A stretch of 64,000 nt of DNA, taken from NCBI RefSeq assembly GCF_026005215.1, contig NZ_BPMA01000016.1:38130-102129 (forward strand), read 5' to 3'. The first letter of the stretch is position 1, and each line of letters starts with the position of its first letter. Source of the DNA: Capnocytophaga catalasegens (GTDB lineage: Bacteria > Bacteroidota > Bacteroidia > Flavobacteriales > Flavobacteriaceae). The notes under the pieces are model-generated. The model saw only the letters and a list, made by a program, of their open reading frames with translations, had not been told where the DNA came from and searched no databases. This document shows positions 45,327 through 56,144 of the stretch, in pieces. Both the position numbers and the translations under genes were made by a program.

Positions 45327-45725
45327 ATGAAACGAATTTTAACATTAGCAGGAATACTAATATTAGCATTAGTATCGTGCGGAAAAAGTGATGACGGAGG
45401 TACAACTGAACAAAAATCTTTAACAGGAGGTACTTATACAATAAAAGCCACAGTAACTGATGGAATACTAACAGAGGCAAAAATTCAAATGGATATGTAC
45501 TCAGATGATAGTAAAGAAATAAAAATTCCAGAAGCAGAAATTAAAGGAAAAACCCAATGGAGTAGGGAATATTCTTTTAAGAGAACAACTTATGTGAGTG
45601 TTTGGGCAGAAACCAATTCAGACAATTCGACTCTAATTTTGGAACTTTTAAAAGACGGAAAAGTTCTTAAAAAAGAAACCAAAGTAGGAAAAGAAAGATT
45701 AGTAGGAGGAGTGAGTATTCTGTAA
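45327..45725 (+). CDS. Small surface-type lipoprotein of unknown function
   Basis: The 132-residue product has a lipoprotein signal with box ALVSC (Cys18), then GKSDDGGTTEQ. Lys followed by acidic residues soon after the lipid cysteine resembles the lipoprotein export signal described in Capnocytophaga, so exposure on the cell surface is likely. The mature part looks like one beta-sandwich (YTIKATVTDGILTEAKIQMD; YSFKRTTYVSVWAETNSDNS). No family is recognised. Confidence 0.75.
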   Translation: MKRILTLAGILILALVSCGKSDDGGTTEQKSLTGGTYTIKATVTDGILTEAKIQMDMYSDDSKEIKIPEAEIKGKTQWSREYSFKRTTYVSVWAETNSDNSTLILELLKDGKVLKKETKVGKERLVGGVSIL

Positions 45726-45919
45726 ATGTAGAAATTATTTAGTAACTTCCTTTAGCCTCTCAAAAGCGAAAAACTTGGAAAAAAACAAAAGTAGAATAAA
45801 GAGAAATAATTATAAAAAGTATGATATATTTTCTCAGGCTGAAAACTCTTAACATACTTTTTTATAACACAATCTATATAATATTTTTGGTATAATAGAT
45901 TAGATAATTAGATAAAAAA

Positions 45920-46204
45920 ATGGTTTTTTCTTATTATTTTTGCCCATTGTATATGTTTCGCAATCACTTAGATATGCGAGGAAAAATTTTCCAAGGAAAA
46001 ATAGAATCTATTTATGGAGACAGAACAGGTTATACAACATTTTTATATTTGCATTTTGGAGACGGAATAGCAAAAGTAGCGGAAGAGGTTCGTCCCATAC
46101 AAGGGAAAAATTATATTTCCTACAAAGTAAAGTTTCCAGAACTTAAAGTTCCAGTAAAAAAATATTTGAAAGTTCTTTTTAGAATAGCAAATAAAGAAAA
46201 ATAA
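45920..46204 (+). CDS. Short hypothetical protein, possible C-terminal remnant
   Basis: About 94 residues, rich in Lys and aromatic residues, with GKIFQGKIESIYGDRTGYTT and FLYLHFGDGIAKVAEEVRPI. It looks like the end of a larger beta-rich domain, and the N-terminal region from the ATG at 45920 has no structure of its own; starts at 45953 or 45974 are equally possible. A piece of the same sequence occurs at 43264-43318, showing that this gene was duplicated and partly lost. It ends 55 bases before rpoC. Confidence 0.45.
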   Translation: MVFSYYFCPLYMFRNHLDMRGKIFQGKIESIYGDRTGYTTFLYLHFGDGIAKVAEEVRPIQGKNYISYKVKFPELKVPVKKYLKVLFRIANKEK

Positions 46205-46259
46205 ATTTCTAAACAAATTAGAAAAAATTAAATAAATTAAGATACCATATAAACAAATT

Positions 46260-49200
46260 ATGGCAAGAGTAAAAGACAAAAATGCAGCAACGAGATTTGA
46301 TAAAATCTCTATTGGTTTGGCTTCACCAGAAGTTATTCTGGCAGCGTCCAGAGGCGAAGTATTGAAGCCCGAAACGATTAACTATCGTACGCACAAACCT
46401 GAGCGCGACGGGCTTTTCTGTGAGCGTATTTTCGGTCCTGTAAAAGACTACGAATGTGCATGCGGAAAGTATAAACGTATCCGTTATAAGGGTATCGTGT
46501 GCGATCGTTGTGGGGTTGAGGTTACCGAAAAGAAAGTACGCCGTGATCGAGTAGGGCATATCAATTTGGTTGTGCCAGTGGCTCATATCTGGTATTTTCG
46601 TTCGCTTCCGAACAAAATCGGTTATCTTTTAGGGCTTCCTTCCAAGAAGTTGGATATGATTATCTATTATGAAAGATATGTAGTTATTCAACCAGGTATC
46701 GCCAAAGGTATTGATGGAGAAGATTTACAACCCTTAGATTTCCTAACAGAAGAAGAATATTTAGATATTGTAGAATCACTTCCAGTTGAAAATCAGTATT
46801 TAGAAGATTCTGACCCGAATAAATTTGTTGCCAAAATGGGTGCTGAGTGTTTGTACGAATTGTTACAACGCTTAGACTTAGATGCTCTTTCGTATGATTT
46901 GAGACACAAAGCCAATACAGAAACATCAAAACAACGAAAAACCGAAGCTCTTAAGCGCTTGCAAGTAGTTGAAGCTTTCCGCGAATCACAAAAAACTCGA
47001 GAAAATAAACCCGAGTGGATGATTATGAAAGTCATTCCTGTAATTCCGCCCGAATTGCGTCCGCTTGTACCACTTGACGGAGGGCGTTTTGCTACTTCTG
47101 ATTTGAATGATTTGTACCGAAGAGTTATCATTCGCAACAACCGTCTTAAAAGATTGATGGAAATTAAAGCTCCCGATGTAATCTTGCGTAACGAAAAACG
47201 TATGTTGCAAGAAGCAGTCGATTCACTTTTCGATAATACGCGTAAGGCTTCAGCTGTAAAAACCGAATCGAATCGTCCGCTTAAATCGCTTTCCGATTCA
47301 CTCAAAGGAAAACAAGGACGTTTCCGTCAGAATTTACTCGGTAAGCGTGTCGATTACTCGGCGCGTTCGGTAATTGTTGTAGGTCCTGAAATGAAACTTT
47401 ATGAGTGCGGACTTCCTAAAAATATGGCAGCTGAGCTTTACAAACCGTTCGTTATTCGTAAGCTTATTGAGCGTGGTATCGTAAAAACTGTCAAGTCTGC
47501 CAAGAGAATTATTGATAAAAAAGAACCTGTAGTATGGGATATTTTGGAAAATGTTATCAAAGGACACCCTGTACTACTGAACCGTGCCCCCACATTGCAC
47601 CGATTGGGTATTCAGGCTTTCCAACCTAAATTGATAGAAGGAAAGGCAATTCGCTTACATCCGCTTGTATGTACGGCATTCAATGCGGACTTTGACGGAG
47701 ACCAAATGGCAGTACATTTGCCATTAGGACCTGAAGCCATTTTGGAAGCTCAAATGTTGATGTTGGCTTCGCACAATATTCTAAATCCTGCCAATGGTTC
47801 GCCAATTACTGTACCTTCGCAAGATATGGTTTTGGGGCTTTACTATATGACCAAATCGCGTAAATCAACTCCTGAATATCCTGTAAAAGGTGAAGGGCAA
47901 GTATTTTATTCGGCAGAAGAGGTCAATATCGCTTATAACGAGAAAAAACTTCACTTGAATGCCATTATTAAAGTACGAGTGCAAGATTTAGACGAGAACG
48001 GAAATATTGTTACTAAACTTTTGGAAACAACCACCGGACGTGTATTATTCAATGAAGTTGTGCCTAAAGAAGCTGGATTTATCAATACAGTACTTACCAA
48101 AAAATCACTTCGTGACATTATAGGTGATGTATTAAAAGTTACCAATGTGCCTCGTACAGCTGACTTTTTGGACGATATCAAGTCAATGGGATACAAATTT
48201 GCTTTCCAAGGAGGTCTATCATTCAGTTTGGGTGATATCATTATTCCGAAAGAAAAAGAAACGATGATTGCTGATGCCAACGAACAAGTAGAAGGTATCG
48301 TAGGAAACTATAATATGGGACTTATTACCAATAACGAGCGTTATAATCAGGTAATTGATGTATGGACTTCAACCAATTCGAAATTGACCGAATTGGCAAT
48401 GAAACGCATCAGCGAAGACCAACAAGGATTCAATTCGGTTTATATGATGTTAGATTCGGGAGCGCGTGGTTCTAAGGAGCAAATACGCCAGCTTACTGGT
48501 ATGCGAGGACTTATGGCAAAACCGAAAAAATCAACTGCAGGAGGTGGAGAAATTATCGAAAACCCAATCCTTTCAAACTTCAAGGAAGGACTTTCGATAT
48601 TGGAGTACTTTATCTCGACACACGGGGCGCGTAAAGGTCTTGCAGATACCGCTTTGAAAACTGCCGATGCTGGATATCTTACTCGTCGTTTGGTTGATGT
48701 TTCGCAAGATGTTATCATCAATACAAACGATTGTGGCACACTTCGTGGCATTGAAGTTCAAGCCTTGAAGAAAAACGAAGAGGTTATCGAAACACTTGGA
48801 GAGCGTGTATTGGGACGCGTTGCTTTGAACGATGTGATCAATCCTATAACAGAGGAAGTTATTGTTGAAGCAGGACAAGAAATTACCGAACTAATGGTTG
48901 AAAAAATCAATCAAGCACCTCTTGAAACTATAGAGGTTCGTTCGGCACTTACTTGTGAGGCAAAACATGGAATTTGTGCCAAATGTTATGGAAGAAATCT
49001 CTCTACTGGTAAAATGGTTCAAATGGGAGAAGCTGTTGGGGTTATTGCTGCACAATCTATCGGAGAGCCAGGTACACAGCTTACACTTCGTACATTCCAC
49101 ATGGGAGGTACCGCAGGGAATATTTCTGAAGAAAATAAATTGATAGCTCGTTTTAATGGTATTCTTGAAATTGACGATTTGAAAGTTGTAAAAGGCGAAG

Positions 49201-50528
49201 ACAATGACGGAAATGCAGTAGAGGTTGTTATTTCGCGTACTTCAGAGGTAAAAATTATTGAACCACATTCGAAAATCGTATTGAGTACTTCCAATATTCC
49301 GTATGGGGCATTTATTTTTGCCAAAAATGGACAAGAAATTTCCAAAGGAGATGTTATTTGTCAATGGGACCCTTACAATGCTGTAATTATTTCAGAATTT
49401 ACAGGAGTTGTGGCCTACGAAAATATCGAACAAGGACAAACTTATCAAGTAGAAATAGACGAACAAACTGGTTTCCAAGAAAAAGTTATTGTCGAATCAC
49501 GTAACAAAAAACTCATCCCGACATTGCTCATTCAAGATAGGGAAGGTAATACGCTTCGTTCGTACAACTTGCCAGTAGGTGCGCATCTTATGGTGGATAA
49601 TAAAGAAAAAATTAAAGAAGGAAAAGTATTGGTAAAAATCCCTCGTAAGTCTGCCAAATCGGGCGATATTACAGGAGGTTTGCCACGGGTAACAGAACTT
49701 TTCGAAGCTCGTAATCCTTCAAACCCTGCTGTAGTTTCTGAGATTGACGGAGTGGTTTCGTTTGGAAAAGTAAAGCGAGGAAATAGAGAAATTGTTGTAG
49801 AGTCTAAATTAGGAGAAGTACGTCATTATTTGGTCAAATTGTCAAATCAGGTATTGGTACAAGAGAATGACTATGTGCGAGCAGGAATGCCTCTTTCAGA
49901 TGGTTCGGTAACTCCTGATGATATTTTGAAAATTAAAGGACCTTCGGCAGTACAACAATATTTAGTAAATGAAGTTCAGGAAGTATATCGTTTGCAAGGA
50001 GTGAAAATCAATGACAAACACTTTGAAGTAGTAGTACGTCAGATGATGCGTAAAGTTGAAATACAAGACCCAGGTGATACATTATTCTTGGAAGGTCAAT
50101 TAGTTCATAAAGATGACTTTATCGAAGAGAATGATAAATTATTTGGTAAAAAAATAGTAGAAGATGCAGGATATTCGGAACATCTTAAAGCAGGGCAGAT
50201 AGTTACCCTTCGCCAACTTCGTGATGAAAATTCACTTTTGAAGCGAAATGATAAAAATCTGGTAGAGGCTCGTGATGTAATTCCTGCAACAGCAATACCT
50301 GTATTACAGGGTATTACTCGTGCTTCATTGCAAACCAAATCGTTTATCTCAGCAGCATCATTCCAAGAGACAACCAAAGTACTCAATGAAGCAGCTGTAC
50401 AAGGTAAAGTTGATTTCCTTGAAGGATTGAAAGAAAACGTAATTGTTGGGCATCGAATACCAGCAGGTACAGGTATGAAACGCTACGAAAGCATTATTGT
50501 TGGAACTAAAAAAGAATTTGAAAAATAA
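46260..50528 (+). CDS. rpoC: DNA-directed RNA polymerase subunit beta'
   Basis: The 1422-residue beta' subunit is complete. It has the N-terminal zinc ribbon ([20 protein letters not shown]), the catalytic [12 protein letters not shown] motif, the second zinc site [19 protein letters not shown], and the trigger-loop region around [13 protein letters not shown]. Its short leader ACCATATAAACAA is duplicated at 43258. With about 5 kb between rpoB and rpoC, the usual co-transcription of the two subunits must be kept by readthrough or replaced by a separate promoter, which I did not find clearly. Confidence 0.98.
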   Translation: MARVKDKNAATRFDKISIGLASPEVILAASRGEVLKPETINYRTHKPERDGLFCERIFGPVKDYECACGKYKRIRYKGIVCDRCGVEVTEKKVRRDRVGHINLVVPVAHIWYFRSLPNKIGYLLGLPSKKLDMIIYYERYVVIQPGIAKGIDGEDLQPLDFLTEEEYLDIVESLPVENQYLEDSDPNKFVAKMGAECLYELLQRLDLDALSYDLRHKANTETSKQRKTEALKRLQVVEAFRESQKTRENKPEWMIMKVIPVIPPELRPLVPLDGGRFATSDLNDLYRRVIIRNNRLKRLMEIKAPDVILRNEKRMLQEAVDSLFDNTRKASAVKTESNRPLKSLSDSLKGKQGRFRQNLLGKRVDYSARSVIVVGPEMKLYECGLPKNMAAELYKPFVIRKLIERGIVKTVKSAKRIIDKKEPVVWDILENVIKGHPVLLNRAPTLHRLGIQAFQPKLIEGKAIRLHPLVCTAFNADFDGDQMAVHLPLGPEAILEAQMLMLASHNILNPANGSPITVPSQDMVLGLYYMTKSRKSTPEYPVKGEGQVFYSAEEVNIAYNEKKLHLNAIIKVRVQDLDENGNIVTKLLETTTGRVLFNEVVPKEAGFINTVLTKKSLRDIIGDVLKVTNVPRTADFLDDIKSMGYKFAFQGGLSFSLGDIIIPKEKETMIADANEQVEGIVGNYNMGLITNNERYNQVIDVWTSTNSKLTELAMKRISEDQQGFNSVYMMLDSGARGSKEQIRQLTGMRGLMAKPKKSTAGGGEIIENPILSNFKEGLSILEYFISTHGARKGLADTALKTADAGYLTRRLVDVSQDVIINTNDCGTLRGIEVQALKKNEEVIETLGERVLGRVALNDVINPITEEVIVEAGQEITELMVEKINQAPLETIEVRSALTCEAKHGICAKCYGRNLSTGKMVQMGEAVGVIAAQSIGEPGTQLTLRTFHMGGTAGNISEENKLIARFNGILEIDDLKVVKGEDNDGNAVEVVISRTSEVKIIEPHSKIVLSTSNIPYGAFIFAKNGQEISKGDVICQWDPYNAVIISEFTGVVAYENIEQGQTYQVEIDEQTGFQEKVIVESRNKKLIPTLLIQDREGNTLRSYNLPVGAHLMVDNKEKIKEGKVLVKIPRKSAKSGDITGGLPRVTELFEARNPSNPAVVSEIDGVVSFGKVKRGNREIVVESKLGEVRHYLVKLSNQVLVQENDYVRAGMPLSDGSVTPDDILKIKGPSAVQQYLVNEVQEVYRLQGVKINDKHFEVVVRQMMRKVEIQDPGDTLFLEGQLVHKDDFIEENDKLFGKKIVEDAGYSEHLKAGQIVTLRQLRDENSLLKRNDKNLVEARDVIPATAIPVLQGITRASLQTKSFISAASFQETTKVLNEAAVQGKVDFLEGLKENVIVGHRIPAGTGMKRYESIIVGTKKEFEK

Positions 50529-50529
50529 A

Positions 50530-50832
50530 ATGGACAAAGAACATAGTACAGAACTCAGCATAGAACTCGATGAAAAAACAGCCAGTGGTGTGTATTCGAA
50601 CTTGGCAATTATCAATCATTCGAATACAGAATTTGTAATTGATTATGTGAGTGTTATGCCTGGTGTACCCAAAGCAAAAGTACAAAGTCGAATTATTCTC
50701 ACTCCGCATAATGCCAAGCGATTGCTCAAAGCCTTAGCCGATAATATTCAAAAGTTCGAAAAGTCGCACGGCGCTATCGAAGAGGAAGTACCTAATTCCA
50801 TTCCGCTTTTTGGACAACAAGGCAAAGCATAG
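50530..50832 (+). CDS. DUF3467-family protein
   Basis: This 100-residue cytoplasmic protein directly follows rpoC (two bases apart), as in most Bacteroidota. It shows the DUF3467 pattern SIELDEKTASGVYSNLAIIN, FVIDYVSVMPGVPKAKVQSR and ILTPHNAKRLLKALADNI. Function is unknown, but its constant position with rpoC suggests a link to transcription. The ATG at 50530 is preferred because the longer frame overlaps rpoC. Its 3' end (from about 50690) is found again, decayed, at 54384-54523. Confidence 0.93.
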   Translation: MDKEHSTELSIELDEKTASGVYSNLAIINHSNTEFVIDYVSVMPGVPKAKVQSRIILTPHNAKRLLKALADNIQKFEKSHGAIEEEVPNSIPLFGQQGKA

Positions 50833-50868
50833 TTTCGTGCTCTAATAATATAAATATAACAGAATGAT

Positions 50869-50910
50869 AAACGCTATTACTTTTATGTAATAGCGTTTGT
50901 TTTATTTTAA
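50869..50910 (+). terminator. Terminator of the rpoC operon
   Basis: AAACGCTATTAC (50869-50880) pairs with GTAATAGCGTTT (50887-50898), followed by GTTTTATTTT. It also faces the convergent Omp28-like gene. Confidence 0.88.
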
Positions 50911-50928
50911 GATGTATAAATAATATTC

Positions 50929-51790
50929 TTATTTTACATACTGATAATCTTGCGTTGTATTTGCCTTCGCCTCTTGTACATTGATTACTTTGTTTGAAGC
51001 ATCGGTTACAAATACTACAACTCTTACATTATTGAGTTTACCTGTGCTTAGGAGTTTATAACTTACGGGTTGTTTGTTTTTAATTACTTCTGCGTTTGCT
51101 TCCAGAGTACCTAACGAATTTCCTTTTATATTACCTGAACAATCACGTAGGACGTCATTGTGTTCAAAATTAGAACCAACTCCAAATTGATAATCAATAA
51201 CATTATCTTCTACAATAAAGATATGATATTTCAAATTTTCTAATCGTACTTGCGATTGAAAACTTACCGAAACATTTCCTTCAGTTTCTGTTAGTTCTGA
51301 ACTTATTTTAATACCCAAAGGTGAAGAAGGTGTTTTCTCTAAATGAGTATAAATATTTTGCCCTGCATTACTTTTATATAATTGCTGATGTCGGTTCATT
51401 GCAAAATATGGGAAGCCAGTCATATTATCTTTTTCAAGATATCTATAATATTTAACAATTGAATTACTTTTATCAATGTGCATTGGATCGAAGTATCTAA
51501 GGTTGTTATTATGAACAGCTACGACAACGACTCGTTTTCCTAACTCATTGGCAGTTTTAACTTGGTTAATAATTTTGATAACAGGAGGGCAGTTGGAACA
51601 CCACGAGCCTGTTACATCTTCCACATAGGCTTTATAAACGAATTGTTTTTTACCATCTGTTTGATTATCCTCTTTCGGAATTGTGTTTTGATTGTTATTT
51701 GCTTGAGGCTCAGTAGTAGTTGTTTTTTTCATCTTTACTACAAGAGATTATACACAAAAATAGTGTGCTTGTTAAAAGTAACTTTTTCAT
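50929..51790 (-). CDS. Omp28-related lipoprotein with out-of-frame signal peptide
   Basis: The main frame (stop 50929, open to 51732) codes a thioredoxin-like start with WCSNCPP and an Omp28-like beta domain (GTLEANAEVIKNKQPVSYKL). It lacks a signal peptide. In another frame, beginning at the ATG at 51790, stands a perfect lipoprotein signal KKLLLTSTLFLCIISC followed by SKDEK. The two join if the A7 run (T7 at 51723-51729 on the plus strand) had six A: SKDEKTTTTEP. Lys-Asp-Glu after the cysteine fits a surface-export signal. So this is a surface lipoprotein that is now out of frame, misread, or switched off. It lies divergent from a TlpA-like gene. Confidence 0.75.
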
Positions 51791-51923
51791 TGAAATATGA
51801 TTTATGATTGAGAGGCAAAATTACAAAAAATTTTTGACAAAATAACATTTATTATTATTTTTTTATATACCTTTGCAAAAATAATATTATTAAAATCAAT
51901 AAAAATTATATCTATATATAAAG

Positions 51924-52409
51924 ATGAAACATTTAATTATAACATTTTTACTAACACTTATCGGTCTTTGTGGCTTTTCGCAAAACTATTTATCTAACAT
52001 TGAATTAAAAAATTTAGAAAACAAATCAGTAAATATAGCTACTTACAATACTGTCAATCACCCTATTATCATCAGTTTTTGGGCTACTTGGTGCGCTCCT
52101 TGCATCAAAGAACTCAAAACTTTTCATAAGCATTATAAACAATGGCAGAGCAAATATAACGTAGAATTACTTGCCATAGCTACTGATGATGCCAAAACAA
52201 AGAATCGTGTTAAATCACTCGTAAAAGGAGCTCAGTGGCAATATACAATATTCTTTGATGATAACCAAGAACTCAAACGAAGCCTCAATATTGCTAATAT
52301 ACCTTATACTTTAATTCTTTATAAAGGAAAGGCTGTTTTTGTCCATTCGGGCTATACTCCTGGTGTCGAAACTGAAATAGAGAAAAAATTACAATTATTA
52401 ACCTATTAA
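51924..52409 (+). CDS. TlpA-like thioredoxin-family protein
   Basis: This 161-residue protein has a signal peptide (LLTLIGLCGFSQ) and a thioredoxin fold with the active site WCAPC (Cys57 and Cys60) after HPIIISFWAT, and the cis-proline region IANIPYTLILYKG. It should act as a thiol reductase or oxidant outside the cytoplasm. The DUF6029 gene starts 10 bases later. The divergent Omp28-like gene carries a CSNC motif too, so the three probably work together in redox handling at the envelope. Confidence 0.88.
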   Translation: MKHLIITFLLTLIGLCGFSQNYLSNIELKNLENKSVNIATYNTVNHPIIISFWATWCAPCIKELKTFHKHYKQWQSKYNVELLAIATDDAKTKNRVKSLVKGAQWQYTIFFDDNQELKRSLNIANIPYTLILYKGKAVFVHSGYTPGVETEIEKKLQLLTY

Positions 52410-52419
52410 AAAACAACTT

Positions 52420-54108
52420 ATGCTGAGAATAATTACAATCACTACGCTTATTTTATTCGCTACTAATGTTTTTTCACAATTTAGAGTAGGTTTTGAATCT
52501 AATGCGCAATACTACATTGATGATCACAAAATTAAGCTTGTAGAGGAAGAAGCTATGCATCGATTTCGCTCCAATAGCTATTTAAAAATAGAACAACGTT
52601 TGAAAGATTTTGAATTTGGATTACAAGCCGAATCTTACGCCCCCAAAGCTCTATTGCATTATAATCCTAATTTAGAGCGTACTCACTTAGGAATTATCTA
52701 TACTCGTTATAATAATCCTAATAAAGGCGTTGATTTTACAGTAGGTCATTTTTACGAGCAATTCGGTAGTGGATTATCTTTGCGCTTTTGGGAAGATAGA
52801 GCATTAGGTATAAATAATGCTCTTTTTGGTGGGCGATTTAAATGGAATTTTCGTAATGTTTTTGATGTAAAGTTGCTCGGAGGAAAACAACGCATTGGAA
52901 TGGGGTTTGATTTTTCCAAAGGGAGTGTTTTTGGTACAGATATTGAGGTAGATATTGCGCAACTTCTTCAAAAAGAAGATTATACCTTTAAAGTAGGTAG
53001 TTCTGTCGTTGTTCGTTCGGAAGATATAACTTATTTAGTTCCTGATAGTGATAAAAATACAGCTATCTTTGCTTTACGAAGTGATTTTAATGACGAACAC
53101 ATCTCGCTAAGTGCCGAATATTTATATAAAACTAAAGATGTTCTCTTTGAACAGAGAGAATTTTACCCCAAGGTAAATCGTGCAGGTAATGCTTTTTTAT
53201 TCAATGTAGGTTATAATAATAACGATAATCTGGCTTTGAATATAACCCTTCGTCGTTTAGAAAATTTTCGTTTTGTTTCTCAACGTAATATTGTAGAAAA
53301 CATTTACAATTATGGAATGATAAATTACCTTCCTGCTTTGACAAAACAGTATGAACATAGTCTTCAACACATCTATACTTATCAGGCGCAAGCAGCTTTG
53401 TCTTACTATGGGCTTACTAAAATGCAAGGTGAAATGGGGGGACAATTCGATCTTTTCTATGAAGCCGCTCCTGATACTTTTTTAGGCGGAAGTACAGGAG
53501 CAAGTTTTGCTCTCAATGGTTCTTATTGGGCAGGACTTAAAAATAATATTACTACTACAATTACTTATGATAGGTTTGGACTTGAAATAGAAAATATTGA
53601 GATGAATAGTCCTATTTTGGAATTTGGACAAAAATACTATCATGATCTTGCTTTAGAATATCGCAAATCTTTTTCTGACGATATATCAGTTGTTTTTTCA
53701 TATCTTAATCAATATTATAATAGTGCTATTGTGCAAGAACCATATCGAGTTAAAGCACATACTCTTGCTCTTGAAGGGATTTATTTTTTTACTCCTACCC
53801 AATCCCTTCGTGTAGAATGGCAACACCAATGGGCGAGTGAAGACCTCAAAAATTGGATAGGCTCCACCATAGAATATACACCTAATTCTCATTGGGCATT
53901 TTTTATTAATGATATTTATAACTATGGTAATCACAATTCTACAAAACGGGTTCACTTTTATAATACAGGACTCACTTTCATTCATCAATCAACGCGTATT
54001 ACAGCCAGCTATGGTCGTCAGCGAGGGGGTATTTTATGTGTTGGAGGGATATGTCGTGTAGTACCTGAGGCGGCAGGTATAACGTTGGGAATTACTACAA
54101 ACTTCTGA
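52420..54108 (+). CDS. DUF6029-family outer-membrane protein
   Basis: The 562-residue protein has a signal peptide (TLILFATNVFSQ) and beta-barrel strands throughout, starting FRVGFESNAQYYIDDHKIK and containing the conserved VGHFYEQFGSGLSLRFWEDR and ALGINNALFGGRFKW. The last strand GITLGITTNF ends in Phe. DUF6029 barrels usually occur with TlpA-like and Omp28-like proteins, as here. Near the C-terminus is a Cys pair, ILCVGGICRVVPE, which may be served by the neighbouring thioredoxin. Confidence 0.82.
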   Translation: MLRIITITTLILFATNVFSQFRVGFESNAQYYIDDHKIKLVEEEAMHRFRSNSYLKIEQRLKDFEFGLQAESYAPKALLHYNPNLERTHLGIIYTRYNNPNKGVDFTVGHFYEQFGSGLSLRFWEDRALGINNALFGGRFKWNFRNVFDVKLLGGKQRIGMGFDFSKGSVFGTDIEVDIAQLLQKEDYTFKVGSSVVVRSEDITYLVPDSDKNTAIFALRSDFNDEHISLSAEYLYKTKDVLFEQREFYPKVNRAGNAFLFNVGYNNNDNLALNITLRRLENFRFVSQRNIVENIYNYGMINYLPALTKQYEHSLQHIYTYQAQAALSYYGLTKMQGEMGGQFDLFYEAAPDTFLGGSTGASFALNGSYWAGLKNNITTTITYDRFGLEIENIEMNSPILEFGQKYYHDLALEYRKSFSDDISVVFSYLNQYYNSAIVQEPYRVKAHTLALEGIYFFTPTQSLRVEWQHQWASEDLKNWIGSTIEYTPNSHWAFFINDIYNYGNHNSTKRVHFYNTGLTFIHQSTRITASYGRQRGGILCVGGICRVVPEAAGITLGITTNF

Positions 54109-54383
54109 AAACTCAATAATTTCAAATTCTTTTGTTGATTTTTATTTTTCCAAAATTTTTTTGTACCTCCATTTAGTGTAATAAATAATTTTTATTGTAG
54201 CAATTTATCAAAAATATAAAGTATCACTATTTGAATTTTAACTGTATTTTTTATTTTTGACTTTTTGTAAATACGCACTTTTATTAGTAATTACGCAGAT
54301 ACATAAAATTTTTAATTCGATGACTTAAAAAATAGTACAATAAATAAAAGTATATAGCTTAAAGATTGATTGACAGTACTATT
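54109..54383. other. AT-rich stretch without genes
   Basis: No coding frame is supported here. Together with the gene remnant and terminator that follow, this forms a 590-base gap. Confidence 0.5.
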
Positions 54384-54523
54384 TCGTTTTATTCTTACTC
54401 CGCATAATGCCAAGCGATTGCTCAAAGCCTTAACCGATAATGTGCAAAAATTTGAAAAATCGCACGGAATTATTGAAAACGAAGTGCCTAATTCTACTTT
54501 TTGGATAAGAAGGTAAAGCCTAA
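54384..54523 (+). pseudogene. Decayed copy of the 3' end of the DUF3467 gene
   Basis: The sequence TTACTCCGCATAATGCCAAG and on through GATTGCTCAAAGCCTTAACC matches the DUF3467 gene at about 50698-50830 nearly base for base, including the Lys/Phe/Glu-rich end. It has lost about five bases near 54494 (CTACTTTTTGG against CATTCCGCTTTTTGG), which breaks the frame, and lacks a 5' part. The block 50869-54383 thus lies between a gene and a copy of that gene's end. Confidence 0.88.
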
Positions 54524-54545
54524 CAAAAATTGGTATTAAATAGAT

Positions 54546-54587
54546 AACCACTTCTACAAAGTTATATTTGCAGAAGTGGTTTTTTTA
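54546..54587 (+). terminator. Terminator after the DUF3467 remnant
   Basis: AACCACTTCT (54546-54555) pairs with AGAAGTGGTT (54572-54581), with a further CA/TG pair inside, then seven T. Confidence 0.85.
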
Positions 54588-54694
54588 TTCAAAAAAAATA
54601 TAAAAAAATTTGTTTATTAGGAATATATTTAGTACTTTTGGAGCAAAACTTAAAATATTATAATTATAAAAGTAGTCTATTTTACACACAGAGA

Positions 54695-56139
54695 ATGGAA
54701 ACATTTTTTTATAAAAATGTTTCTTATGATGGTTCTTATTACTTCGTGTAATAGAGATTTTGAGAAGGAAAAAGAAGCACCTCAGATACATCAGAATACA
54801 GAAGATAATTACAAAGCGACAACTATCAATTTATGGGGAAGTCCAGCAGATGTTATAGATACAGGAGATAGTTATATTTTTCAGGGGGATGTTATTATAA
54901 AAAAAGAAGACCTTCATATTTTTGAGAAGGATTCGATGGGACTTCCTTTATCAGCTTCTGCGGCTCGGGTAGAAAGGAAATGGCCAGATAATAAGGTTTA
55001 TTATGCACTGAATAATATTAGTGCAGCTAATAAACGAATTTTTATAGAAGCTATTTCTGAAATACAAGAAAAGACTTATTTGACTTTTTATGAACGTTAT
55101 AATGAGTCTAAAACTATATAGACGTTAAGTATCATAATACAAATGAATGGATAACATATTCTGATTGGATAGGAATGAAAGGAGGTAGGCAAGAAATTAA
55201 TCTTTCTACAAGAGCTTGGAGTAAAGGAGTTATCATACACGAAATTTGCCACGCTTTGGGATTGTATCACGAACAATGTAGAGCTGATAGGGATAATTAT
55301 ATAAATGTAAATCTCAGTGAATTAAAACTTCCTAATGATATATGCCAATTTAGAACTTATAAGGAATTGAGACAAAAAGGACTTGATATAGGAGAGTTTG
55401 ATTTTAATTCTATTATGCTTTATGGTTCGTATTATCCAATTAAAAAAATAATGAGGAAGTATTTGTATTAGTAATGACTAAAAAAGATGGTTCTATATTT
55501 AGTGGACAGCGTAGTTATTTATCTAATGGAGATGCGAAAGGACTTATAGCAATTCAACCTCCAATACATTTTACATTTGAGAGAGATTACCCTACACCGA
55601 TTTTCTCACCTTATAAATATGAAACAACTAAATATTTGAGATGTCCCGAAAATACAAAAATAAAATTTGGTATAGCAAAAAGATTTGAAATAAATTATGA
55701 CCTTTTTAAAGCACCTAAAATACCAGATGATAAACCTGTACCTCCTTCTTTTTGGGATGGCCCATTTGCTTTTGGATTGGGAAGTTTTTCATTAGATGAA
55801 TTTGATATAAAGGTAACGATTTCTATTCAGAAGAAAGATAGCTATTATCCTTTTTATAAAAAAGAAATACCTTTTACCAAAGAAATTTTTAAATGGGAAG
55901 AAGAGATTGTAAATATTGATATTCCCAAGGGACTTTATTCAGTAAAAGTTTCTTTAACGGGAAAAGTGAAAGGAACAAGTGACCTCAGAAGAGAAAAAAT
56001 TTTAGAAAGAATTCTTTATTCTCCTAAAATTTTCTTCAAAATAGAAGAAGTTCAAATAGGGGGTAAGAATATTTTTGTGCCTAAGGATGTTGGGAATGAT
56101 GCAACTTTAAGAAGAGATACATTCATCGAAATAATATAA
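54695..56139 (+). pseudogene. Astacin-type (M12A) metalloprotease lipoprotein, broken by homopolymer indels
   Basis: Three frames together give one zinc metalloprotease. Part 1 (to 55121) has a lipobox LITSC and KWPDNKVYYALNNIS, the usual astacin entry. Part 2 (about 55127-55471) has the active site HEICHALGLYHEQ followed by CRADRDNY, and the Met-turn region FNSIMLYGSY. Part 3 (55474-56139) has MTKKDGSIFSGQRSYLSNGD and a C-terminal beta domain. Adding one A at the A4 run near 55111 and one A at the A7 run near 55442-55448 joins them. Removing one T at 54704-54710 would give a full signal peptide from the ATG at 54695. The protease would sit on the cell surface if made. Confidence 0.8.
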
Positions 56140-56144
56140 TAATT

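Noticed and set aside
45940..46146. Alternative frame with Arg-rich 68-residue product
   Set aside because: It is a shadow of the frame at 45920-46204, whose sequence is the one repeated at 43264.
54384..54523. A second functional DUF3467 gene
   Set aside because: It lacks the 5' part and start, and a short deletion breaks the frame.
55175..55471. A separate small astacin gene
   Set aside because: The frames before and after supply the missing parts of one protease and join by one-base corrections.
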